Position numbers and translations under genes: made by a program
The notes under the pieces: generated by a model
The model's database searches: none
Seen by the model: the letters and a program-made list of their open reading frames with translations, nothing else
What the model was told of the DNA's origin: nothing
Source: Synanceia verrucosa
Taxonomy: Eukaryota > Chordata > Actinopteri > Perciformes > Synanceiidae
Assembly: GCA_029721515.1 (NCBI GenBank)
Contig: CM056555.1
Span: 2,681,001 to 2,745,000 of the forward strand
Length of the DNA: 64,000 nucleotides
Direction of reading: 5' to 3'
In this document: positions 9,545-23,908 of the stretch, in pieces
Position numbering within the stretch: position 1 is the first letter of the stretch
Layout: every line of letters starts with the position of its first letter

Positions 9545-12500
9545 TTCACAACAAAATTTATTAGAAGAATAGTGGTTTTGAAAAGAAGGTTCTAGCATCC
9601 AGTGAATACTACCTTACACAACATTACAGCTGAAATGTGTGGCAAAAATGGCAATTTTCCTTTTTTTTTATTTTTTATTACCAAATTGAATATAACATAA
9701 CCAGTAAAATATTTTACACATGCACAAAGACAGATCTAATCAGCGTCGCCTGACGTCCAATGCAAAAGGCATTTTTTTTTAAAAAAAAAGTGTAGGAAAT
9801 CAAATTATCATCTTTCATCTTTTTGTCAAGAAAAAAAATCACAGATATTATGAGACAATTTATTATTTATCAGCCCGATCAGAATATCAGATTCAGCATT
9901 CAAAACAGGGAGAGAAAGAGAAAACTGAAATAGTGCAGTCAATCAAACTAAAAACCAATTATTGTCATCCTTGTTAAGTGCTCATTTACACGGACATCGA
10001 TAATATAAGCCTAGAAGAATACAACTCATAAGGTACAAAATAAGAACAAAAAAAATATTGTACATAAATAAAACGACAATATGAGAAAAATATTTTTTTA
10101 AATTATACAATTTTTTTTGTCAAACTGTAAACAGTAGATATTGAAAAAATGAGGTCCATTGGGGTATTTGGAGAACCTGTGTGAGTGTGTAGGTGTGTTT
10201 GAGAGGTACAGTCCAGGTGGGACCGAATCATGAAAGGGGGCTCGGGCGTCCTGAGCATCGGCACAGCGCCCCCTAGGGCCCGCCGGACCCGAAGGAATGA
10301 GGTATATCGTCAAACCCAGAAACAAAATCTCAGCGGAAACGAGGAAAAAAGGCCAGCGGGCCCTGCGGCGGGGCGTCCAGCCACCCGTTAAGAACCGAGG
10401 TGAGATTAGGAAATGTCAGAAACCTCAGCAGGACGAAAGAAATTAAGACAGAAGAAAAGATGAGGTTTGTTGTTCTAACTAGAGTCCAAAACCCCCGCAC
10501 ACTTCCTGCGTATACCCAAATATTATAAGCCATTTCCAAGCCAGACACAGCAAAACTAACAGCAGGAATGTAGAAAGTAATCTTAAAAGTTCTTACAACA
10601 TGAAATACAACTTATCTAAGAGTCTTTGCACAGTTCTCACCAAGCATCACTGATTTGATTGTTGTAAGAGGTACAAAATTTAGGCAAAAATCCACTCACT
10701 TTCGTCCAGACCAAACCAATAAATAACTGCTTTTGCATGGCTAGTTTTTAGTGAAAGACGGACCTTAATGCCTAGAAGAGACTTCCAAAGTCCATCAACC
10801 GAGCTGAACACAGACACTCAGCGACATACAGCAGAGAAGAGTGGCTAACGAACAAATGAGAACAACTGCAAAGCAGATCTTCCTGCTCCGGTTTGAGTCT
10901 CCTTGTTCCCTCACCGCTCTGCAGTTCACAACGACGTCCATCTTCACGGTTTTTCACTTGCGGTGAGAGAGGTTTACTAAGTTTTCCCTGAAGCGTAAAA
11001 AGAGCTGAAGGCAGATCTGTCACATTCCTCTGTGTTGTGTGTAACTCCATTAGTGACGAGGAGAAAAGACTTAGCACTTAAACCAGACCTGAACATGAAC
11101 CGACATACCGGGTGAGGGACTGTGGAGGCTTAAAAACACTGCTTAAAAGCCACACCACTGTTTTGTGCACTTGATGTTTGCTTTAAGAGGTTAACTTGGT
11201 GTAAGTCGTTGTTGCTTCGTAGCCACACAAGAATAAATGCCTGCATCGATGCAGACTGCTGACGAAGGCTCGGCAGTCCTGGACTGACAAGGGTGACATT
11301 CATAAGATACTAAAATATTGAAAAAGAGAGCCAGCTAAAGGATAGACGGTTGTGTAGAAAATAAAAATAAGCAAAACGCGGATGGTGAGGGGAAAAACTG
11401 CTTCTGATCGTTTAAGATTTTGAGGGTATTTTTTGTCTCCATAGGAACATGCTTATGAAAATAAACCATAGTTATGGTTGATCACCGCTAAGACTCTGTG
11501 TAGATTAAGTACCTGAATAAGAGTGAGAGCAGTGTTGTTGAGGGTCCCTGAGGGTGTTTGTGGGTAATGTAGTTTGGGCGTCTTTTCCTACAGACAGCCT
11601 GGATACGTTTAGAGATGCTAGCTGTTCTATCAAGTTTCCATAGGAGCACAGATTAATCTGAGGATGGTCGAAGAAAAACTGAGGGAAATGAAAACGAGCA
11701 AGCTTTCACATTATGTCTGACAGCCACGCAGATCCACACTCATACATACTTTTTTTCTTGTTTTACACAAGGAAATAAAATGATTGGAAAAAGAGCTTTA
11801 GCCAAAAACCACTACGAAAGCTGTTGCAGTGACAAACAAACACCTTAGGTGCTCCTTCTTCTTAGGAAAAGGATATTTTTTTTCTTAGGGTCACTATTTG
11901 ATATTCAAAACATCAGAATCTGTCCTGCGGACGACATCCAAAAAAAGAGCGTTTTTGGATCAACCAGCCTCTTCAAACAAAAGGACTGATACGGGGGTAT
12001 GTACACCAGCATGCAAAAATATCGAGAGGGTCATGAAAGCCGTCCGTCGCTCCCAGCGAAGCTCGAGGGAGAAGTGTTTTCTAACGACTCGGCTGCCTGT
12101 AAACAGGAACAGCCTCCTTCATTTAAACAGTCTTTACTTTTCTTGACTTAAAAACACACAAAGCATTCTTCTTCAGTGCCTTCAATATACAGTTTCACCT
12201 CACCTGTGAAAAAGACAGGCAAGGGTTGATGGGTAAAGCTGTTCTATATACAACTATCCTGAACACCCCACCCCAACAACAACAACAACAACAACGCTTC
12301 AACCCCTCATGTGACTCTCGCGTCCAAGTCATCTTCATAAATATACTGTCTTTACAGCGTCCACTTTAGAAAAAAACCCATCCCGCCCATCCCCCCGTTT
12401 TCACAGAATCAGGCTTGAAAAGACTACAACTACACTAGATCCTAGTTCCACTACTTCTTCGGTTAACAAAAAAAACTCAAGCGGCCCTGCCCCTTCGCCC

Positions 12501-15500
12501 TATGCTACATCATGGGGAAATAACAAGCAAGAACGCTGTAAGAAAACAAACACTACAAGCAACAGAGAGGGAGTGAATTTACCGAACATACTGCACTGGA
12601 CTTCTGAAGTGTTTCCCTGAATCATTAATGGAAAAGGCTCGTCCTCTTCCTCTTTCAAGATAAAAGTATATGACATTAGAGATTTGTATATACATATGCA
12701 TTTGTGTTTTGTGTCTGTTGGGCTTGTATAGGTATATCTATGTGCACATATAGCGTATTTCTTATTCTTAAATATGTATAGTTAAATTAGAGGTTAGTTG
12801 TGTTTGCCTTTTTTTACATTCAGTTTTTAACGACAATAATGAGTAGATAAGTAGATAAAAAGGTATGGAAAAGCAACAATGTTGGGACGGTGTGGTTTCA
12901 AGTGGTTCGACGTATTGGCCTTCATTCTTTCAGAAAACCCACTTTAAAAATCAAAAGGTGGGAGGATTATGGATTATTTGTTTGATGCAACCCACTTTTT
13001 GTAGCAAATCTTTCCGAGTTGTTTGGAAATCGCGACACATCAAACAGTCGTGAAAACGACCTCCTTACCATTTTTAAATGAGTAGCAGGAGGTGGGTAGC
13101 GAAAGGTTTGAGGCCACGAGTGTTCACAAATCAAAAAGACTGAACACGCATGAGGATGTGAAAGCAAAGCAGTAGAAAAAGTTCAAGAACGTTGAGAAGC
13201 AGGAGGGGAAACGAAGACAAAGGAAGGGAAGATGAGTGGAGGTTACATGGATTTCTTTTCTGAGGTATTCTGTGTTGTAATTTTTTTTTTCTTCTTTACA
13301 TTTTTGCACACCAAGAAACACCAAGATGGAAAACATTATCAAGGACTAAAAGAAAGAACAAAAGCTCAGCGTTACTTTTCCGAATGCAGATTCAGTCAAA
13401 ACACTGCTTTCCTAAATTTTGACATCCGGGAAGGCAACAGTCCAAGTCTTGTTAAGTTAGACCTCCAGAGGACCAACGAGGTGGACCGTTAAGTGAGCTC
13501 CACATGAGCCTCCCCTGCTAAAAGTTAATCGTATGTACAATCCTTGCTGTTCATATAAAGCACTGAAAAGTATTTGGCTGAAAATAATGTACAGAATCAG
13601 TCGAAAATAACAAAAAAAGGCTTTTCAAAGACCCTTTTAAGTGATGCTCTGGCTTTCACAAGTTGACTTTCGCCAGGTGAGTTTGAGGTTTTTGATGAGA
13701 GTTTTTGAATAACTTTGGCAGTGGGAATCATCTGCACACCATTTTGTCTTCTGTACTGCCAAACTTCCTGGCTGAGGACTGAACTGTGATATCTGCTCAT
13801 CGAGCGCCGGTCTGTCTGACCCGACTATCGATCATGCTCATAAGCCAGTGTTGCTCCTCGGCTCGGCTATAAATACACTGGCTGATGTGGTTTATCTGCA
13901 TGTAGTGTAGACTTCACAACTGGTAGGTAACAGAGAAGCAACAAGGTCGCCACAGCCCCAAAAGTAGAAGACTCGAAAAGACGAAAAGAAGCTACAAGAG
14001 GATCACAGCAATGCACTGGCAATTTCAACAAAACACAACCCCGCTCATTATTTTTTTTCTTCTTTTTTCCTTCATTTTTAAACATAGAAACTAAAAGTCA
14101 AGCCCAAAACATCAAAACGAGATCAGAGTCATACAACATTAACGTCCAACCCTTTAAACTATTGAGTCTCTTTAGTGAAGAGAGTTCATGAAATTTTCAA
14201 CAAGGCTGAAATATTAAGCGACTACCAAACATAGTGTATGTTGAAACAGTTCTCAGTATTGCAGAGGATAATGACCCCCCCCTTTTGTTGCTGAAAGAAC
14301 CACAAGCCCTGTCTTAATAAAAAAAAAAAAAAAAAAAACAAGATCTGCAAGTTCCTCATCAGAGGAGAGCATGGCACAGCCTCTGTGAAAAGAAAAAAGA
14401 AAAAGAAACATGGAGGGAAGACACCGTTTGGAGGCCTTTGGGTGGTGTGTCCAATCCCAAGAGGCAGCTGTGAGGTTCGTGAAAAGGCCTGATGAGAGGT
14501 GAAGGACCCGGGGCTGCCCAGGAACACCCCATCTCTCCTGGGATAAACGAGGGTCTGTCAGCCCAGAGGCGCTCACGCTCCACTGGCCAAGCATGCCGAG
14601 AGGATGACAAACAGTCTGGCGCGAAGGTGAGGCGAAGAGGGATGAGGAGTTTATGACTTTTCATCAAAGAAACTGACAGTAAAATCAAAACAGCGCTTGC
14701 AGAGACGCGTGGCTTCGCCCGACACATTTTTGAGCGACAGGACAATCAATATCTGACACATTTCTGAGTGAAATAAAAGGAGAAAGGAGATCGCTATGGT
14801 CAGCAAACAATCAGAGGGCGCTCTGCCAGCACGAGGCCTGACAAATCATCCAGCTAACTCGTCTCATCAAAAGCCTTCCAACTTGACCCCAGAACTTTAT
14901 GAGGCCTGGAAACCCTTTTGATGGTACTTCACTGGCAACAACAAATCAACCCACTGACTCCTGAAGCACCTGAATAGATCCCGACAGACGAGTCCATGTG
15001 ACAGACTGAGGGAGCAGAAACATCATCTCAGAGTCAAAACTGTGTTTGTCTGATGCTAAAATACAAACAAGTCTTGCTGGAAGTGTGACAAAAAGGTCAC
15101 AAGTGGATAACAGACATTCTGCTTTAAATATTCTGTGTAATCAGGTCTTCTGTCAACAAACATCTAAATCCTCCAGAGTCAACTCCAAACCTCCATGCTG
15201 GATTTGAGATCAGATCAACAGGGACCAACAGGTCCATGTAGGTGGCTCTAAAGGGCCAGACACCTCCATGTAGGAACAATGCTGCAAGATTGTCATGGCA
15301 ACACACAAGGGCACCTGAAGGAACGCTAACATGGAGTATTTTTGGACCAGCCTCAACCTGCTGCTCATCAGCTCTGATGTTTTGGCCCTAATAATCCTCC
15401 CTAAGTGGAGGGGCGTCTTTTTTACTTTAATTTTAGATGCAGCGTGCCGAAGCAATGTTCGTTTTCAAGGTGAATTTCAGCATTGTTCCATTAAAAGCCC

Positions 15501-18500
15501 GTTGTTTAACTGTGCCGTGGGGGCGGGGATGGAGACCTTCAGGGCCTTTATTCTGCTGTACTTCACTTAGATTTCATCCTTACGCTCCCATCCACCTCCT
15601 CAGACTGCATCGTCTATCCTACTGCCATCTGTAAGGAGGCTTTCTGCCGAGGCGGAGGGGTTGAGGCGCTCGCCAGCTCTGCGGGGTTGTCGAGGCGAGA
15701 ACAGCCAGTGTGAGAAAATGTCTGCGAGCCTTTCACAGTGATAGTCGTGGGGGGGCTGGGAAATTAGGCTGATGAATTTGACCTGAATCTCACGTGACAT
15801 TTTTGCTATGGTAAGAGAAAGTCGGTCTTACAAGCAACCGAGCCGTGATTTCACATGGGTGGTTAGATTATTCATGATTGAGACACCAACCCTTAAACGA
15901 TTAGATTTCAGATTAGAGTCTTCAAAAGGCACTCCTCTTGATTCCACTGATTGAAGGACAACAAATATAATCACTTTCTCCGTCAAACTGAATGTGAGTA
16001 AGTTCAGCGTGAGCCAGGATGAGAATTTGGAAACCAACAGCTCTGAATTAGCATTTGACGAGTGCACTTTGAAAACATTCAGCCCCACTAACTCTTTTTA
16101 CTCTTCACAGCTCCCATCTCATCTGAACAGGAATGTAAAATAATATCTCAAACTTTAACTTTCATCATCTGATACACTTTTTTCATTTTCTTGAATTCCT
16201 TGTTCGGTGCGTTTTGTCGGGGGGAGTGAAGGTGTTGGTTGTGTTGATTGCAGCCGATAAGCATTGTTCCAGAGGCGTGTCTGGCCTTTAAGATTCCTAC
16301 TCAGCTCTGCTTTCAAAGCCAGACAGCTTCGGAGCGACTGCTCGTCACAGTCCCACAAATGCTTTGACATTTACAGCACTTGGCATCACACTCCACGAGA
16401 ACGGGGATGCACATTTTAACAGATCTGTCAGTGCCGCTCTGGCAAACGTCGGGGGTGGGAAAGCTTATGACACTCAGATGAGTCGCGGCTGGCTAGCAGC
16501 CATGCTGATTATTATCTTTTTAAAACTGCACTCAGAGTAAGATGGATCTCATTACAAGGGAGAGGAGGTCTTCTGGAATATGGAGTTGAAAGAAAAATCC
16601 ATCCAAAAGCACAGTTTCTCAGACCAGAACTTAAACCTAGTCCTGATTCAAGAGACTAGACCGCAAATCTGACCCAAAGTTATTAGCTGCTGCTGATGCT
16701 CTTTGCATTCCTGCATCTATTTTGTAGCTTTTGGTGTTTCCTGTGTCTTAAGGGGGAGAATACAGTAGGTAAATATAATATTATGGAGCCAGAGGAGGGG
16801 GGCAATATTACTGAGATTAATCTAGTCAGAGATTTAGGTTATTGTCTCAACCTTCTTATAACTTTTATGAAATAGTATTTACTTATGTTCATAAAAGAAT
16901 GCAGGGAGTACAGGAAAGAAAATCTTTCAGGACCTGTGGCTTGCTTAGCAGCCATCCATACAATAATACCTCTCCTTCAGTAGCAGCTTTTTTCCCCTCA
17001 TAAATGTACGCCTTTGTAATCTTGGGAATTTTTTTTGTGTAAATCACTTTAATCTCAGAGAATATCCAATTCATTTCTTTCAGAAATATTTTCAGGTTTT
17101 AAGGCCATAATATGTTGTCTCACCCTTTTTAAACAGACTTGAATTAAACATTGTATTGTCAGAAGGACATGGTGGCCTTCGCAGTACACCGTGAAAGATT
17201 TTAAACACTTCTAAATTCAATTTCTTGCATTGTTTTAAAGTAGTTTGAGTATTGTTTTTTTTTTTGCAGCAGGATAAAACATCACTAGTGTGCTTGTATT
17301 TTCCTTGAATTCACAGAAGCCTGTAATTGCACTCAAAATAAAATACCTGCAGGAATGCACACATGAACATCAATAGCTGATGAGAGGATTGATGGGTAGG
17401 TTAGTTTAAAAAAAATGGATAAAAAGCAGTCTTTGTTGAAAACAACAAGCAAAACAAAGTGATTTTCACAGAGGCAGTGCCTGCAGCGTCCCAGTGTGCC
17501 AGATCAAAATCAGCCAGCAGGGCTGATGTTCTGCAGGCTGTGGACAAAACACACCCACCTGCTTCTAAAAGAGAACCGGCAGACTCCCAGCTTCATAATT
17601 ATACATATAACCCGCCCACACAAAGTGTGGCTACCTGATGAGGAGGGAGAGTGTGTTGCTGTCGGTGCCTCACGTCTCTATGTCCAGAGCTCTATGTGCT
17701 AGAGAGAATACAACGCTGTATTCACAGAAACCTGGCTTCTGGCTTTTAAAGAATTTCTCTTGTGTATAAGAAAGCAAAGGAAGGAAAAGAAGACGGCATC
17801 AGAATAACAACAGTACGAACATCAAGAAAGGACAATTATTCAAAAACTGCTTCCGTCAGTTACATCTAAAAATCTGGAAACGAGCCGTACTAAAAATCCT
17901 GATTCTTCTTAGTGTGTGTTTCTAATGTACAATCAGCTGCTTTGAAGTGGTCGGACCTGAGGTATAAATGACAACCAGATTTGCAGCGTGACAGAAACAG
18001 AAACAAAGGAAACCTCTCAGCAGAGAGGAGAATGGCAATCATATACATTGTGGGTCTTTCTTTCCTGGTAGCCCGCACATTAAACGCACCACGCTGAAAC
18101 AAAATGGTGCGTCATGTGGCGTCCGCTACGTGAGGTTACAGTAGTTGCTGTTCAACTTTTTTTTTTTCTTCTTTTATCACATTTTTTTGACAGTCTTTCA
18201 CTCAAAAGAAAGAAATGAAATCAAATAAAAACCAACCTGTAAAGCAAAGGAGGAATTGATTGGCTTACCTGAAGATGCAAAAACAGTAAAATAAATACCT
18301 ATATATTCATAAGTATATAGCTTTTTTTCATTTTCATCATATAAAGGTACATTGTCCTGTGTGTGTTCTTTTTTTTGTGTGTTTTTTTTTTTTGGAATGC
18401 AGTGTAAAAGAGTTTGGATATATTTTCTTTTACAAGACAGCAGATAAAGGAAGGTTAACTTGTCCACCTGTCCCTGAATCTCCCCTCTGGGTCTCTGATT

Positions 18501-20121
18501 TTTCTGGGTGTGAGTTATAAAAACAAAATGCAAAAAAAAGTCAAGTTTCAGCCTGGAGTTATATTACACCTAAAATGCACAATAAACCATAAAAGGAAAA
18601 AAAACCCTCAGTGAACAAAAACTCCTAGTTGTTTCTCAGACCAGGGTGGGACCGATGTGACTTATCGCCTCCAGGGTGAAACCAGACAACTGAATCCCAA
18701 AATGTTTTGACTTTTAGAGGAGGAAATGAGAGGTTTGCAGCTCTCCCATGCCGACCCCATCCACTGCTAAGAACAGCAATAGCTCTATAGTCCCTGTGGT
18801 CTTTTTTTTTTTTCAATCCGTTGCTCATTATATACTTCTATAAGGTTTTGTTGCCTGAAATACCTGAAAAGAGGTAGGGTGGCAAATATTGGTCAGTCAG
18901 ACACTTGAAGCGTCTCCCTCCTCCCTTCGCAGAGAGGGAGGCGAAACAAAGAAAAGACAAAAAGAACAGATAATAAAAGAAACAGCGGAGGAGACTATAT
19001 TTCCCAGAGTATCGGCTAACCCTTCGCCAGGCTCCCAGGTAAGGTATACATAAAAGTACGAGGCACAGAAAGGAGTCATTATTCTGAGATTGAGGTATAG
19101 CACTCGGCCTCTGCTGACCAAGTCGACATATAGTTTATATGTGTATATGCGTCCATAAATTACATCTAGTTCAGGTAGTTAAGTCTGCGCCATTTTCCGA
19201 CTGACAAATATTGCTGCCCATCCCGCTGGCTCGTCCTGAGACATTTACAGTACTGAAGGCTACTGTCGCACGCCCGCGTCAGAAAACGACTGTGTTTCCA
19301 ATGCAAGCAGCGTAAAAGTGAAATTAAAAGCAAAAGCATAAAAACAACAGTCTGGTAAAAATGAACTGACAGTGCAATCTTTTTTTTGCACTGCTCTGGT
19401 TTTTGTAGGTTTAAGATATTCATTTCAGTTCACTACATTCATTATGTGAGTATCTGTTAAGATATATGTATATAAATAGTTATATACTGTTCTCTTAAGT
19501 ATATAATATAGTGTGAGGTTTCTTTAAAACAGCAGTGAGACTCAGTTGCAAGAAGGAGGACTTTTTCGGACAGGGGGAGCCGTTAACCACGTGAATAGAA
19601 ACAATAAAAAAAAATGAAATGAAAAAATATACCTCTAAATGGCATGCACCTCAGTAGATAAGAGCAGGCTGCAAATGGGACTTTTTAAATTACCCATTTT
19701 TTAGGAAACATTGGTTAATGTGGAATTGGGAATTTGCTGAAGGATAGATTTGTGTAAATTTGTTCGACCCTTGAAGAATCGCCCCTCTCAGAGACATTCA
19801 GTCTAAGTGCTGTTGGAGTTAATCCATGCAAACCTGTGCATTAAGTGCCAATTTAGAAACATATTTTATTTTAGCACAAATCCATGCTTTACATGCATAA
19901 CATGAGGCTTTTATTTTTTTCCAGAGGGAGGGGGCTCACTGTACCTCATGTTTTGTGAAACCATGAGCAGCTACCCTGACTTTTATCGTCGAGGCGTGTT
20001 CAGAACAAGTGCTTTACTGTGCATTGTCCTTCGCTAGGTCCAACTCAACGCGCACAATAGCCTTTTAGACACTTCAAATGCTCAGCATTGTCGAAGTGTT
20101 GGACGCATTTCATGCTTTATG

Positions 20122-20150
20122 ACCCCCGGAAATATTTTTGTCCCGGGGGT
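20122..20150. other. GC hairpin in lcor downstream region
   Basis: Arms ACCCCCGG (20122-20129) and CCGGGGGT (20143-20150) pair perfectly across a 13-base AT-rich loop. It is the most GC-rich perfect stem I noticed in the AT-rich downstream region and could form in lcor mRNA if the UTR extends this far. Confidence 0.5.
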
Positions 20151-22761
20151 TTTCCCATTGGCCACGCATACCTGCCAATCAAGCCAAGGGAGCTATAAAG
20201 CTTAACCAGTAATCACAGAGGAGGGGATTATGATTGTATGCAACAGGTAGTAAATTCTTCTAATTCTAATTAGATTGTTATTCATCCATAACTTAGTTTG
20301 AGACCAATTGAAATTCTTTCACAATCAGCCCAAAAAGTGGTGCATGCCATTTTAAGAGAATAATCAAAGAATAAAACCCCAAATCAAATAAATAAAATGT
20401 ACAATACATTTCAAAAGGAGTGAATCATCATCGTTATCATCGTCATCATCATTTCATCTGAACAGAGAGGTACAGTTTTCATGTTTAACATCTCACAGAC
20501 TGGGTGAGCACCAGGCAGTGTTAGGAGCGAAGAGCAACATTTACCACAGAGCACAAAAACATGACGACCAAAAAGCTTCATCTCATCTCCACAAATCTTT
20601 TCCTGATGGAAAATACCAAAAAAGCATCTCTTTGTCTCTCCACTAGTGTCCTCTGGGGGATATTCTTTCCCCACATGGTGATAGTTTTTCTATCCCTGGT
20701 GCTTCAGCGGCGAGAGGAGGGAAAACAACGAGACAACACTACACAAAACTCAACTTGTTCAAGCTTTTTTGTCTTTTTTTTTTGTTTTTATCGTGGAGGT
20801 AATCAAGAGGAAACCAAAAAGAGTAGTTTGGGTCCAAGCTGCAGCTTTCTGAAAGTCTTCACACACTAAAGCTTTTTTCTTCCTCCTGATCGCTCTGAGA
20901 AGAGCTACACTACATGCATAACCTCCAGCAGCTTCTTTTCTTTCTTGTTTTACATTTGAAAAGTGCTATTTTAGCGCCATCAGTTCGATCCCCAAACCCA
21001 GTGTCAGTGTTTGCCATTCTTGGTCGTGATTCATTAGCAGGTCTTTCTGCTATGGCGCTGCCATATTTACTCACATTTACCGCTGGACAGAGCATTAGTG
21101 AGAGGCGTGTCCTCCTGTCTGTCTACTATAGGTCCAACAGGAAATGACCGTATTTAAAACCCACGTCATCTGTCTCAGTTACCCTGAGTTAAAAATGAGG
21201 AGAAAAAAAATAGTTCAGAATCACGGATTGGCTTTTACATCATCAGTCATAATAACTTATAATATATTAAATCTGCTTTTCCCTCGCTTCTATCAACTAC
21301 CCCTCCCCACTGCATATTGCCCACCCACCATCCCAAAATGAATCTATAAATGCACACTGTTACAGTAAACTGCCTTTAAAACTGTCTTTGAGGTTTGAGG
21401 GTTAAGAATATATTTTAGAACTCGTCAGCTAAGCCGCTTAGTTTGATTTACGAAAAAAAATAAAACAGCAATGTGTTGTTGTTTGATAAGACTAGCTAAA
21501 AGTCACTAGGGTAGGCTAGCTCAAGTCTCGTATAGGAGCAAGATAATCAGCTGGATAGCAGCAGGGTTTCACATTCTGATCCTAAAAGGCCTTCATCCAG
21601 TAAAGATCTCCACAAAGGGGATGAAATCACTTCAGTCACAGCTTGGAGGGCAACCTGAAGGCAGCTCCTGCTTTCTAGGATCAGCAGTGAGACACTGATG
21701 GAGGTCCATGAGGTAGCATTCCGCCTTAAAAACAGCTGATCAATAATCAGATTACCCCTCAACTAGCTTGGCAAAAAAAGAGGGCTTCCTGGGATCTGAT
21801 TGTGGATCAGCATACGCTGAGGCGACGTGCACCCATGACCCTTAGCGAGGTTTGCGACTGGGCTTCTGAGACAGACCATAATAAGTGCATGATGCGAGGG
21901 CAACAATGCCGAGGTAACCTGGTCTGTAAGCGCCAGACCCAAAATGTAGTGCAAAAGAAAGCAAATAAAATGAAAAGATAAAGAGGAAAAAGGAAGTTGA
22001 TTATAGAAGTCAGTAGTGTCCACGAAACTCACAAACATGCATCCCTGAATGACATTTGTGTCTTTTCTCATTCAAAAAGGACTGGTCAATGTTGCTTTCG
22101 TCCGCACAGATAAGCAGAATATCTTAAGGAGGAAAGAAAAGGTTTGCAGTTAAAGCGCCATGGCTACCTGGCAATAAGAGAACGGGTTTTGATTCAGAAC
22201 CCTGGTGAGAAATATCAATGGTATGATTAAACCTTACAGTTGGCTTCAAATGTAATAGACAGTTCACTTACCAATTTTCAGTTAGTACTCCATTGGAGAG
22301 GGGAGCAGTAAAGGGACTAATTTGTCAGTTTTTTTGAGGAGTTAATTTTCAATCATCCCCTCATTTTTTCCCCCAAATTGGAATGGTCCAAAGCACAAAC
22401 TGCTTTCAGAAGCAGTTATGGTTCAGTGTATCAAGTTCAGAAAAGAGGGGTATTGGGTTTTTGGGCTGGGGGGATTATCAGCATGCGAATGGAAATTTCA
22501 TTAATTGTCATTTAACTAATGTCTTTAGCTGCATTTGTTAAGCTCCAGGATACAAAAGCTAAACAAATGCTTACACAGCGCCGCTGAAACAACGCTTGTT
22601 AAAAACCATCCGATTAGTTGTTTAAGTCCAGTTTGTTTTAAGAATCCTCCTCACATTATCCCTGCGTTTGTGCTCACCCAGATACTGCAAAGTAAATTGG
22701 CACAAATAAAGCCCCATCCGTTTTCAAAGTCATTTGACTGAGGTTTACATGTGTAAGTCGT

Positions 22762-23908
22762 TTAGTCGATTGGTTTGAAATCATCATCAATCTCTTCTTT
22801 TACATTGTCCTTGAGCTCAGCAGCTGCCAGCGGCGGGACGTCATCTCGTGGGGGCGCGATGGGCGTGTTCTCTGACTCCGCCAGAGGAAAATCCTGGCCT
22901 CCCGCCTCCATCTTCATCATCAGCTTGAGCTTCTTCTTTGGGGGGTTCTTCAAGGTTCCCATGCGCTCCTTGACCTTGTACTCCAGGGTGCTGTGTGGGA
23001 TCCCGTACATGTTCTGAGCCTTGGACACGCTCATCTTCCCGCTCATCACTACCGTAATGGCCTCCTCCAGGATCTCAGTGTTGTATTGCCGATAGCGGCC
23101 CCTCTTCTTCCTCGGCTGCTTGGAGTTTGGGTCCCCTTCCACATCGGAGGTGGAGTACGCTGGGCCTGAACTGGAGTGGTCCAAGTCGGAGCTCCAGTAG
23201 TCGGCTGCCCCATCCAGCAGGCTTCCAAGGCTTCCTCCCCGGCGGTTCTGCTTGGGCAGGATGGCTCTCAGCTTCCGGCTCAGGTTGTTCTCCCCGTGGC
23301 CGCCACCCCCGATCCCCATGGCGCCATAGCCATACAGCTCAGAGGCATGGGAGTCCCAGGATAGATCCATGCCCCGAACTTGGGGGATCTTTAGGTCGAC
23401 GGGCGGTGAGTGGCCCTGGTCCCTCTTACCCTCATTGTGGTGGTATTGGGCCTTGGAGACCTGATTGTGGTGGTGATGGTGGAGGGAACTTTTGAAGGAG
23501 AAGGCTCCGTGGTGGTTGTGGTGATTCTCCAGGAATGTAGGCAGGTCTTTGAGGTCACTGAGGGCCCCGCTCAGAGCTCCACTGGCCTGCTTCAGCTTCA
23601 TCAGGCTCTCCAGATGGGCCTTGCTTCCCCAGAAAGAGGAAGAGCCCTTCTGGCCAAGCGAGGCATAGGACTGCGCTTGGTTGAGCAAGCCAGCCGACTC
23701 CAGATTAGCCAATGAGAGAGCAGCAGGCTGGCTCAGGAGGCGGTGCTTCTGGGTGAGGAGCTCTTCCTTGATGCGCAGCGAGCGGGCCAATGGCGGCTTG
23801 AAGGAGTTGGAGTTGTTGTAGTTCTCCCTCAGTCCGTCCTGCAAGCTTCTCTTTAGTAAACCATCCTCATCCACCTCTAGCAAGGTGTGTTCCTCTTTGA
23901 TAGAGTGT
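22762..23908 (-). CDS. lcor: lcor terminal coding exon (psq-type HTH domain)
   Basis: Encodes the C-terminal 381 residues of ligand-dependent corepressor, a nuclear cofactor that represses agonist-bound nuclear receptors. The acceptor (pyrimidines then CCAG at 23909-23912) is followed by A, completing a Gly codon begun in the 28.3-kb exon, then HSIKEEHTLLEVDEDG. Conserved blocks in order are PPVDLKIPQVRGMDLSWDS, LRAILPKQNRR, and KQPRKKRGRYRQYN leading into a pipsqueak-type helix-turn-helix (EILEEAITVVMSGKMSVSKA, YGIPHSTLEYKVKER), the DNA-binding domain shared by LCOR and LCORL. A basic tail (PPKKKLKLMMK) looks like a nuclear localisation signal. Three psi-K-x-E sites (IKEE twice, VKEE near the C-terminus) are candidate SUMO sites. 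A His-rich stretch (NHHNHH, HHHHH) and a poly-Gly stretch interrupt the middle. LCORL is less likely because the upstream exon carries the LSKLL segment seen in LCOR. Confidence 0.95.

Larger units (their letters stand above)
9539..22761 (-). other. lcor: lcor downstream region, probable long 3' UTR
   Basis: This follows directly after the lcor stop codon. It contains no long reading frame on either strand, no clear transposon, and many T-rich or A-rich runs typical of UTR sequence. On the minus strand an AATAAA can be read at 9544-9539, followed by GT-rich sequence, after which the base composition changes. That would give a 13-kb UTR. Other minus-strand AATAAA matches occur within the region (for example near 9667 and 9861), so earlier ends are possible. 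Small features inside are an (AAC)n run near 12275-12295, A-tracts near 14320-14339 and a GC hairpin at 20122-20150. The proximal part is very likely UTR; the full extent is inferred. Confidence 0.4.

Noticed and set aside
23127..23715. Plus-strand frames of 100-122 codons opposite the lcor terminal exon
   Set aside because: They are antisense shadows of a GC-rich coding exon whose minus-strand frame is clearly conserved.
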